A DNA stretch of 5,560 bases from an uncultured Oscillospiraceae bacterium. Lineage in GTDB: Bacteria; Bacillota; Clostridia; Oscillospirales; Oscillospiraceae. Position numbers and translations under genes: made by a program. The notes beneath the pieces were generated by a model. That model was not told the DNA's origin. It did no database searches and worked only from the letters and a program-made list of their open reading frames with translations. Of the stretch, positions 1 through 5,294 are shown one piece after another; positions within the stretch are counted from its first letter, which is position 1, and each line of letters starts with the position of its first letter. The stretch covers positions 1 to 5,560 of the forward strand of contig CAJUQS010000004.1 of NCBI GenBank assembly GCA_910588365.1. Direction: 5' to 3'.

Positions 1-3
1 TAA

Positions 4-164
4 GAACCTGTTTAACATCTCCCCGCGCCCGCCTTGGCGGCATATTTTCCGCCCTGACTGCGTTAAAAATCCTTGCAATCCGTCAGGATTGCTGCGGCTT
101 TTTGCCTTGCAGGACAAAAAATCCATCTCGCCAATCCGCACACGCTGAGATATTAAACAGGCTC
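4..164. mobile_element. MITE-like non-coding element with terminal inverted repeats and TAA target duplication
   Basis: The left end GAACCTGTTTAACATCTC (4-21) is matched by the inverted right end GAGATATTAAACAGGCTC (147-164), with 16 of 18 positions pairing. TAA lies directly outside both ends (1-3 and 165-167), as expected for a target-site duplication. The interior has no credible reading frame but does contain hairpins: CCGCC/GGCGG (29-33 and 36-40) and a perfect 7-bp GCAATCC/GGATTGC stem with a 4-base loop (75-81 and 86-92). Small size, terminal repeats, a duplicated trinucleotide and no transposase fit a non-autonomous element mobilised in trans. A TNA-type duplication is known for part of the IS5 group, but assigning that family is inference. 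Because TAA begins at base 1, nothing outside the left end can be checked. Confidence 0.62.
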
Positions 165-167
165 TAA

Positions 168-212
168 GAGCCTGTTTGAAAACCGGCATCCCCCGGTTAT
201 GAATACAGGTTC
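168..212. repeat. Small imperfect palindrome abutting the MITE-like element
   Basis: GAGCCTGT (168-175) pairs with ACAGGTTC (205-212) with one mismatch, and inside this AACCGG (181-186) pairs perfectly with CCGGTT (193-198) around a 6-base loop. The outer arms resemble the ends of the neighbouring 161-bp element, and the two share the TAA at 165-167. The right flank is TCA, not TAA, so a clean target duplication is not shown. It may be a remnant end of a related element or an internally deleted copy. Confidence 0.4.
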
Positions 213-249
213 TCAGCTCTAGGCTATCCGGTTTTTCCAGGAATGTCAA

Positions 250-271
250 GGGGCTGGCGGGGGGGATGGGG
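250..271 (+). other. G-rich tract with G-quadruplex potential
   Basis: Plus-strand G runs at 250-253, 259-265 (seven G, divisible into two runs of three) and 268-271 give four G tracts with short loops. The tract lies about 80 bp upstream of the -35 box of the transporter promoter. It is the only clear structure between the mobile-element region and the promoter. Formation of a quadruplex is a prediction from composition only. Confidence 0.35.
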
Positions 272-351
272 TTCAAACTGCCTAAAAATCGAAATAATTT
301 TTGTCTATTGCTCTAAATCGGGATTTGTCGTGAAAAAAGTTTCGATTGCTA

Positions 352-380
352 TTGACAACAGGTGGAATTTCTTGTACAAT
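352..380 (+). promoter_or_regulatory. Sigma-A type promoter of the transporter operon
   Basis: A perfect -35 box TTGACA (352-357) is followed, after an optimal 17-bp spacer, by TACAAT (375-380), one mismatch from the TATAAT consensus. The start of transcription would be near 387, giving a leader of about 50 bases before the ATG at 439. The region is AT-rich compared with the genes around it. This is the only strong promoter I find upstream of the solute-binding protein gene, and it probably drives the transporter genes. Confidence 0.8.
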
Positions 381-411
381 TTTAACAGCAATACCCTATT
401 TCACCTGTTGT
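355..411. promoter_or_regulatory. Inverted repeat spanning the promoter, candidate operator
   Basis: ACAACAGGTGGAAT (355-368) and ATTTCACCTGTTGT (398-411) are inverted copies matching at 13 of 14 positions. The left arm begins inside the -35 box and fills most of the spacer. The right arm lies just downstream of the expected transcription start. Arm centres are 43 bp apart, about four helical turns, so both would face the same side of the DNA. Since the left arm is upstream of the start site, the pair cannot form a hairpin in the mRNA and should act at the DNA level, most simply as a two-site repressor operator. The cognate protein is not in the window; an RpiR- or GntR-type sialic acid regulator is an inference from pathway context only. 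Confidence 0.55.
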
Positions 412-438
412 TTTTTGTAGTTTAAAGGAGGACAACAC

Positions 439-1830
439 ATGAAGAAGAAGTTACTTGCTCTGCTCCTGGCTCTGGCGATGGTCCTGAGTCTGGCGGCCTG
501 CGGCGGCGGCGGCAACAACAAGCCCGCCAACAACAACCCCGCGCCGTCCGACACCAAAGAGCCCGCCGAGGACAACAAGACCCCCGATCCCGCGCCCGCC
601 GAGCCCTCTGGCGGCGAGGCCACCGAGATCACCCTGTGGGCCTACCCCGTGGGCGGCTGGGGCACCGAGGACAACGTCAAGCCCCTGCTGGAGGCGTTCA
701 CCGCCGAGACCGGCATCAACGTGAAGCTGGAGTACCTGGCCTACGCTGACGGCGACGACAAGGTCAACACCGCCCTCACCGCCGGCGGCGCTCCCGACCT
801 CATTCTGGAGGGCCCCGAGCGTCTGGTCGCCAACTGGGGCGCCAACGGCTACATGGTTGATCTGAGCGATCTCATCGACGATACCGACAAGAGCGAGATC
901 AACGCCGCCGCTCTGGCCGCCTGCACCAACGACGACGGCGCGGTCTACGAGTACCCCATGGTCATCACCGCCCACTGCATGGGCATCAACCTGGACGCCT
1001 TCAAGGCCGCCGGCGCTGACCAGTACCTGGATCTGGAGAACCACACCTGGTCCACCGAGGACTTCATCAATGCCGTTGACGCGCTGTACGCCCACTTCGG
1101 CGACACCGTGGGCGCCGTCTACTGCAAGGGCCAGGGCGGCGACCAGGGCACCCGTGCGCTCATCAACAACATGTACGGCGGCACCTTCACCAACGCCGAG
1201 CACACCTCCTACACCTGGGACGATCCCAAGAACGTGCAGGCCATTGAGCAGCTCGCCGGCATGGACGGCATCGCCTTCGACGCCTCCCTGGAGGGCGGCG
1301 ACGAGATCGCCCTGTTCTACCAGGGCGTTCTGAAGATGGCCTTCTGCTGGAACATCGCCCAGCAGCTCAACCCCAACACCGCTGACACCGGCGAGGGCAA
1401 GACCGTTGCCGGCGAGGAGATCGTCTGCATGAACTTCCCCTCCGAGAGCGCTCCCGTGCTCCAGGGCGGTATCTGGGGCCTGGGCATCTTCGATAATGGC
1501 GATGAGGCCCGCATCGAAGCTGCCAAGAAGTTCGTCAAGTATATGTGCGACAGCGAGCACACCGCCGAGGCCGCGAAGATCTCCAACTTCTTTGCCGCCC
1601 GCTCTGCCGCTGAGGGCACCGACCTGTCCACCATCTTTGACGACAACCCCACCATGATGGAGTACAACAAGGTCATCCTGCCCAACCTGGGCGACTACTA
1701 TCAGGTCACCACCGGCTGGGCCGCTGCCCGTACCGCCTGGTGGAACACCCTGCAGAAGATCGGCAACGGCGAGAGCGCCGCTGACGCCCTGGCCGCCGGC
1801 GCTGCCGAGGCCAACGGCGCAGCAGGCTGA
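439..1830 (+). CDS. Family 1 extracellular solute-binding lipoprotein of an ABC sugar importer, probably sialic acid
   Basis: This 463-residue protein would capture the sugar outside the membrane and hand it to the two permeases encoded next. The N-terminus is a lipoprotein signal: Lys at 2-4, a hydrophobic stretch 5-20, and a lipobox Leu-Ala-Ala-Cys at 18-21, with Cys21 the predicted lipidated residue. A low-complexity Gly/Asn/Pro/Glu/Lys tether follows to about residue 62. The binding domain starts at EITLWAYP (63-70) and carries typical family 1 features: an AFTAETGINV segment (86-95) and ALTAGGAPDLIL (112-123). The length suits the MalE/UgpB group. The ATG has an excellent AAAGGAGG (424-431) seven bases upstream. 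A strong promoter and a following stem-loop suggest it is expressed more than the permeases. The family is clear; the substrate is inferred from yhcH and nanA downstream, and other sugars cannot be excluded. Confidence 0.9.
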   Translation: MKKKLLALLLALAMVLSLAACGGGGNNKPANNNPAPSDTKEPAEDNKTPDPAPAEPSGGEATEITLWAYPVGGWGTEDNVKPLLEAFTAETGINVKLEYLAYADGDDKVNTALTAGGAPDLILEGPERLVANWGANGYMVDLSDLIDDTDKSEINAAALAACTNDDGAVYEYPMVITAHCMGINLDAFKAAGADQYLDLENHTWSTEDFINAVDALYAHFGDTVGAVYCKGQGGDQGTRALINNMYGGTFTNAEHTSYTWDDPKNVQAIEQLAGMDGIAFDASLEGGDEIALFYQGVLKMAFCWNIAQQLNPNTADTGEGKTVAGEEIVCMNFPSESAPVLQGGIWGLGIFDNGDEARIEAAKKFVKYMCDSEHTAEAAKISNFFAARSAAEGTDLSTIFDDNPTMMEYNKVILPNLGDYYQVTTGWAAARTAWWNTLQKIGNGESAADALAAGAAEANGAAG

Positions 1831-1851
1831 TTGCCTTAAGTTCTCAGGGTT

Positions 1852-1887
1852 CGCGCCCCTCCCCCGCCGGCGCGGGGGAGGGGCGCG
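1852..1887 (+). promoter_or_regulatory. Strong GC-rich stem-loop between binding protein and permease genes
   Basis: Positions 1852-1867 pair perfectly with 1872-1887 around a CGGC loop, a 16-bp almost all-GC stem. No T tract follows (the next bases are CTCTATATC), so it is not a classical intrinsic terminator. Its position between a solute-binding protein gene and its permeases matches the known arrangement in maltose-type operons, where such a hairpin protects the upstream mRNA from 3' decay or partly attenuates transcription, giving more binding protein than permease. The structure is seen directly; the role is inference. Confidence 0.75.
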
Positions 1888-1911
1888 CTCTATATCAAAA
1901 TGTTGTGTATG

Positions 1912-1919
1912 AAAGGAGT
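1912..1919 (+). promoter_or_regulatory. Ribosome binding site that fixes a TTG start for the first permease
   Basis: AAAGGAGT lies seven bases before TTG at 1927. The in-frame ATG codons at 1900 and 1909 are upstream of or adjacent to this site, and neither has its own Shine-Dalgarno sequence. The TTG is therefore the better start, which removes nine residues from the longest reading. Confidence 0.75.
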
Positions 1920-1926
1920 GTTTAAT

Positions 1927-2844
1927 TTGGCGAAACAGTCCGCCACCCCCATGAGCAGGGCCCTCCAGCGGAGGGAGAACGTGGCCGGGTATCTGTTCAT
2001 GCTGCCTAGCCTGATTTTCTTTGCCGCCTTCGTCATCATCCCCATGGTCATCTGTATCCTCACCAGCCTCACCAACGCCAACATGCGGGATCAGAGTATG
2101 CTGGGGGGCTTCGTCGGCCTCGAGAATTTCGCGAAGCTCTTTGAGGACAAAACCTTCCAGCAGGCGCTGTGGAACACCTTCCTCATCGTCATTGTCAGCG
2201 TACCCACGGTGTGCGCCTTCTCCCTGTGGGTGGCCTCCGCCATCTACAAGCTGAAGGGCCCCGTGCTCTCCGCCTTCCGCTGCATCTTCTATCTGCCCGT
2301 GGTCACCGGCTCGGTGGCCGTGGTGGTGGTGTGGAAGTGGATGTACAACAACTATTACGGCGTTTTCAACTACGTGCTCAAGGGCGCCGGGCTCATTGAA
2401 AAGAATATCAACTGGCTGGGCGACCCCAAGTTCGCCATCTGGTGCATCATCCTCATTCTGTTCACCACCTCCGTGGGCCAGCCCATCGTGCTCTACGTCT
2501 CCGCCCTGGGCAACGTGGACCAGACCCTGGTGGAGGCCGCCCAGGTGGACGGCGCCACCAGCTTCCAGGTGTTCTGGCGGGTCAAGTGGGCCCAGATGAT
2601 GCCCACCACCCTGTATATCCTGGTCATCACCACCATCAACTCCTTCCAGTGCTTCGCCCTCATCCAGCTGCTGACCGCGGGCGGGTCCAACACCAACACG
2701 GTGATGTACTATATCTACTTCACGGCGTTCAAGCTGACGGAGCAGGCCGGCCACTTCGGCTACGCCAACGCCATGGGCGTGGTGCTGGCAATCTTCATCG
2801 GCGCGCTGTCCGCTCTCCAGTTCAAGCTGGCGAAAGAAAAGTAA
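1927..2844 (+). CDS. ABC sugar transporter permease, MalF/UgpA type
   Basis: This is one of the two membrane subunits that form the translocation channel for the sugar delivered by the upstream lipoprotein. From the TTG start it has 305 residues, normal for the family. About six membrane segments can be seen, near residues 21-48, 81-107, 119-140, 169-194, 228-249 and 279-301. The cytoplasmic loop that docks to the ATPase carries the EAA motif, read here as EAAQVDGATSFQVFW from residue 203, with the invariant Gly at 209. The end of the motif (KWAQMMP) departs from the common hydrophobic-Leu-Pro form. The stop codon overlaps the ribosome binding site of the next gene, so the two permeases are probably translationally coupled. 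The CUT1-type permease call is firm; the substrate is inferred from context. Confidence 0.9.
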   Translation: MAKQSATPMSRALQRRENVAGYLFMLPSLIFFAAFVIIPMVICILTSLTNANMRDQSMLGGFVGLENFAKLFEDKTFQQALWNTFLIVIVSVPTVCAFSLWVASAIYKLKGPVLSAFRCIFYLPVVTGSVAVVVVWKWMYNNYYGVFNYVLKGAGLIEKNINWLGDPKFAIWCIILILFTTSVGQPIVLYVSALGNVDQTLVEAAQVDGATSFQVFWRVKWAQMMPTTLYILVITTINSFQCFALIQLLTAGGSNTNTVMYYIYFTAFKLTEQAGHFGYANAMGVVLAIFIGALSALQFKLAKEK

Positions 2845-2856
2845 GGGGGTGCGAGT

Positions 2857-3741
2857 ATGAAAATGGAAAACCCGCGCAGCCGCGCGTACAAAATTTTTTC
2901 GATTATCGTTCTGGTCATTCTGGCCTTCCTGTTCCTCTTCCCGCTGTACTGGATCGTCACCGGCGCGTTCAAGAACGCCCAGGATATCAACTCCGTCACC
3001 CCGATTTGGGTGCCCTCGGAGTGGGTGAGCACCAATTTTGAGAAGCTGTTCGCCCGGCGCAGCGCCCCCCTGTTCACCATCGGCAGCCTGGCAGGGCCCA
3101 CGGTGCCCGCCGCCATCCGGTGGCTGATCAACACGGTGTTCATGTCCGTCATGGCCATGCTGCTGACCTGCCTGACCGCCTCCATGGCGGGCTACGCCCT
3201 GGCCAAGAAGCGGTTCGCCGGCCGGGCCATCATGTTCTCCCTCATCGTGTGCGCCATGGCCCTGCCCAAGCAGGTCATCCTCATCCCCCTGCTCAAGGAG
3301 ATGTCCGCCCTGAAACTGTATGACACCCTGTGGGCGGTGATCTTCCCCACCGTGGGCTGGCCCTTCGGCGTGTTCCTCATGAAGCAGTTCTCCGAGAGCA
3401 TCCCCGGCGAGATCCTGGAGGCCACCCGCATTGACGGCGCCAGCGAGCTGAAGACCTTCTCCACCGTGGTCATGCCCATGATCAAGCCGGGCATCGGCGC
3501 GCTGGCCATCTTCACCTTCATCAACTCCTGGAACGACTACTTCATGCAGCTGGTCATGCTCTCCAGCGGCGAGAACTACACCATCTCCCTGGGCATCGCC
3601 ACCCTACAGGCGGAGACCAGCGTGGACACGGGTCTGCTCATGGCCGGCGCGGCCCTGGCCTCTGTGCCCATTATCATCGTCTTCCTGATTTTCCAGAAGT
3701 ACTTCACCCAGGGCATCACCATGGGCGCGGTCAAGGGATAG
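2857..3741 (+). CDS. ABC sugar transporter permease, MalG/UgpE type
   Basis: This is the second membrane subunit of the importer, 294 residues long. Membrane segments are visible near residues 13-36, 88-112, 124-147, 157-176, 213-232 and 262-280. The ATPase-docking loop reads EATRIDGASELKTFSTVVMP from residue 188, a good EAA motif with Gly194. The C-terminus, FTQGITMGAVKG, is the typical MalG-type ending. ATG 2857 has an AAGGGGGTG site (2843-2851) that begins in the stop codon of the previous gene; the gap between the genes is only 12 bases. A second ATG at 2863 is too far from that site. No ATP-binding subunit follows, as is common for CUT1 importers of Gram-positive bacteria, which share one MsmK/UgpC-type ATPase encoded elsewhere. 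Confidence 0.9.
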   Translation: MKMENPRSRAYKIFSIIVLVILAFLFLFPLYWIVTGAFKNAQDINSVTPIWVPSEWVSTNFEKLFARRSAPLFTIGSLAGPTVPAAIRWLINTVFMSVMAMLLTCLTASMAGYALAKKRFAGRAIMFSLIVCAMALPKQVILIPLLKEMSALKLYDTLWAVIFPTVGWPFGVFLMKQFSESIPGEILEATRIDGASELKTFSTVVMPMIKPGIGALAIFTFINSWNDYFMQLVMLSSGENYTISLGIATLQAETSVDTGLLMAGAALASVPIIIVFLIFQKYFTQGITMGAVKG

Positions 3742-3745
3742 GCAG

Positions 3746-3885
3746 CCATTCTTTTTCTTGAAAGAAAAAGAATCAAAAAGAACTTTTGGCGCAAGGCGGA
3801 CGCCTTGCTTATAAAAAGCAAAGCGCAGCTTTGCGCAAAAAGTGTTTCTTTTGATTCTTTTCTTTATTCATAAAGAAAAGAATGG
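3746..3885. repeat. Folded AT-rich intergenic repeat, copy 1 (complete)
   Basis: This 140-bp element begins CCATTCTTTT and ends AAAAGAATGG, inverted copies of each other. It contains a 12-bp hairpin (3748-3759 with 3762-3773), an 8-bp hairpin GCAAGGCG/CGCCTTGC (3791-3798 with 3801-3808), a 7-bp hairpin GCAAAGC/GCTTTGC (3818-3824 with 3828-3834) and a 14-bp hairpin (3854-3867 with 3870-3883). The halves are also inverted relatives: GAATCAAAAAGAAC near the left end answers the complement of the segment ending TTTTGATTC at 3857. A second copy lies after nanA in the same orientation. No reading frame within it is credible. It resembles a REP- or MITE-like dispersed element, but family and copy number cannot be judged here. 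Confidence 0.75.
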
Positions 3886-3897
3886 TTACCGCCCGAT

Positions 3898-3902
3898 GGA
3901 GG
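3898..3902 (+). promoter_or_regulatory. Ribosome binding site that fixes the yhcH start
   Basis: GGAGG at 3898-3902 is five bases before ATG 3908. It overlaps the alternative in-frame ATG at 3896, which has no Shine-Dalgarno of its own, and a GTG at 3842 lies inside the intergenic repeat. ATG 3908 is therefore the supported start. Confidence 0.75.
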
Positions 3903-3907
3903 TTTGT

Positions 3908-4360
3908 ATGATTTACGCGAAAAACAGCGACGCCCTGAGCTATCGGGGCATCCACCCCAACCTGGACATGGCGCTGGAGCGCATTACGGAGGAGTTCCTT
4001 GCCGGCGTGGGCAGCGAGCGGGTGGAGATCAAGGGCGGCGACGTATACGCCACCCGGTTTACCTATGAGACGCTTCCGGTCGAGGAGACCTACTTCGAGG
4101 CCCACAAAAACTATCTGGACATCCACCTGATGCTGGAGGGCAGCGAGCGGGTGGAGATCGCGCCCCCGGCGGAGCTGGCTGAGTTCGACCGGACGGAGGC
4201 CAACGACTTCTACGCCTACCGGGGCGAGGGGCAGTACAAGCTGGTCCTCTCCCCCGGGGACTTCCTGGTGGTGTTCCCCAACGACGCCCACCGGATTAAA
4301 ATGCAGACGGACGGCCCTGAAACTGTGACCAAGGCCGTCTTCAAGGTCAGGATTCACTGA
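3908..4360 (+). CDS. yhcH: YhcH/NanQ (DUF386) family protein, probable sialic acid anomerase
   Basis: This 150-residue protein belongs to the YhcH/YjgK/YiaL family of small cupin-like metalloproteins. The E. coli member is reported to act as an anomerase that opens ring-form N-acetylneuraminate so that NanA can use it. Visible family marks are the central EAHKNYLDIHLMLEG segment (64-78), with Glu64, His66, Asp71 and His73 as likely metal-site residues, then SPGDFLVVFPNDAHRIKM (115-132) with His128, and a C-terminal Lys-Val-rich strand. The length is normal and the MIYA start is typical. The gene follows the folded repeat at 3746-3885, and its stop is 17 bases before nanA, so the two are almost certainly co-transcribed. 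Family confidence is high; the exact role relies on the neighbouring nanA. Confidence 0.88.
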   Translation: MIYAKNSDALSYRGIHPNLDMALERITEEFLAGVGSERVEIKGGDVYATRFTYETLPVEETYFEAHKNYLDIHLMLEGSERVEIAPPAELAEFDRTEANDFYAYRGEGQYKLVLSPGDFLVVFPNDAHRIKMQTDGPETVTKAVFKVRIH

Positions 4361-4377
4361 ATCCAAGGAGAGGTTTT

Positions 4378-5286
4378 ATGAGAGATTTATCGAAATACCA
4401 GGGGATTTTCCCCGCGTTTTACGCATGCTATGACAAGGACGGACAGGTGAGCGCCCCGGCTGTCCGGGCGCTGGCGAAATACTTGCTGGACAAGGGGGTC
4501 AAGGGCCTGTACGTGGGCGGCTCCTCCGGCGAGTGCATCTACCAGAGCGTGGCGGAGCGGAAGCTGACGCTGGAGAACGTGATGGCCGAGGTGGGCGGAA
4601 AGATGACCATTATCGCCCACGTGGCCTGCAACAACACGGCCGACAGCCGGGAGCTGGCCGCCCACGCCGAGAGCCTGGGTGTGGACGCCGTGGCCGCCAT
4701 CCCGCCCATCTACTTCAAGCTGCCCCCCAAGGCCATTGCCAAGTACTGGGATGACATCTCCGACGCCGCCCCCAACACGGACTTCGTCATCTACAACATT
4801 CCCCAGCTGGCGGGTGTGGCACTCACCGTGCCCCTGCTCCAGGAGATGCTGAAGAACCCCAGGGTCATCGGCGTAAAGAACTCCTCCATGCCCGTCCAGG
4901 ACATCCAGATGTGGAAGGATGAGGGGGCGCTGGTGTTCAACGGGCCCGACGAGCAGCTCCTCTCCGGTCTGGCCGCCGGGGCCGCCGGCGGCATCGGCGG
5001 GACCTATGCCGCCATGCCGGAGCTGTATCTGGAGATTGCCAGGTGCTTCCAGGCCGGCCAGCTGGAGAAGGGACGGGAGGTCCAGAACGAGTGCTGCCGC
5101 ATCATCTACAAGATGTGCTCCGCCCAGGGGAACATGTACGCGGTCATCAAGGAGATCATCCGTCTCCAGGGCGGCCCCGATGTGGGCGGCGTCCGCGCGC
5201 CGCTGCTGAACCTGGCCGAGGGCGACGGCGCCGTCACCGCCCAGGCGGCCCAGATGATCGCCGACGCGATCGCCAAGTACTGCTGA
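4378..5286 (+). CDS. nanA: N-acetylneuraminate lyase (sialic acid aldolase)
   Basis: This cytoplasmic 302-residue enzyme of the DHDPS/NAL class I aldolase family should cleave N-acetylneuraminate to pyruvate and N-acetylmannosamine. Key parts are all present: GGSSGE (47-52) for the pyruvate carboxylate, YNIP (139-142) with the catalytic Tyr139, and GVKNSS (165-170) with Schiff-base Lys167. NGPDEQ (188-193) contains the Asp-Glu pair that sialic acid lyases use to hold the sugar hydroxyls. Leu144 occupies the place where dihydrodipicolinate synthases carry Arg, arguing for lyase. One oddity is Gly208 in GGIGGTY (204-210), where E. coli NanA has Ser. AAGGAG (4365-4370) is seven bases before the ATG. 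The gene is followed by copy 2 of the folded repeat and a probable terminator. A related lyase for another 2-keto acid is the main alternative, but yhcH next door favours sialic acid. Confidence 0.88.
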   Translation: MRDLSKYQGIFPAFYACYDKDGQVSAPAVRALAKYLLDKGVKGLYVGGSSGECIYQSVAERKLTLENVMAEVGGKMTIIAHVACNNTADSRELAAHAESLGVDAVAAIPPIYFKLPPKAIAKYWDDISDAAPNTDFVIYNIPQLAGVALTVPLLQEMLKNPRVIGVKNSSMPVQDIQMWKDEGALVFNGPDEQLLSGLAAGAAGGIGGTYAAMPELYLEIARCFQAGQLEKGREVQNECCRIIYKMCSAQGNMYAVIKEIIRLQGGPDVGGVRAPLLNLAEGDGAVTAQAAQMIADAIAKYC

Positions 5287-5294
5287 GTCGGTGT

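Noticed and set aside
331..344. Catabolite-responsive (CcpA cre) site TGAAAAAAGTTTCG
   Set aside because: It matches 10 of 14 positions of the cre consensus as I know it but lacks the central CG and the final A, so the match is probably chance in AT-rich DNA.
243..425. A 60-codon plus-strand frame upstream of the binding protein gene
   Set aside because: It starts in the G-rich tract without a convincing ribosome site and runs across the promoter and operator; there is no protein-like pattern.
451..2754. A 767-codon minus-strand open frame
   Set aside because: It runs antisense through the solute-binding protein and most of the first permease. Its product is a low-complexity Gly/Val/His/Asp-rich peptide, the usual shadow of GC-rich codon use; the plus-strand genes have clear families and ribosome sites.
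2442..3041. A 199-codon plus-strand frame overlapping both permeases
   Set aside because: It is out of frame with both permeases, rich in His/Pro/Arg/Gly, and lacks a ribosome binding site.
3748..3773. The 12-bp hairpin after the second permease as a classical terminator
   Set aside because: The stem is nearly all A/T and is followed by CAAAAAG, not a T tract, so it does not meet the usual criteria; it is better read as part of the folded repeat.
3809..4366. A 185-codon minus-strand open frame opposite yhcH
   Set aside because: It begins beyond yhcH and ends inside the repeat, and yhcH on the other strand has a recognisable family and a ribosome site.
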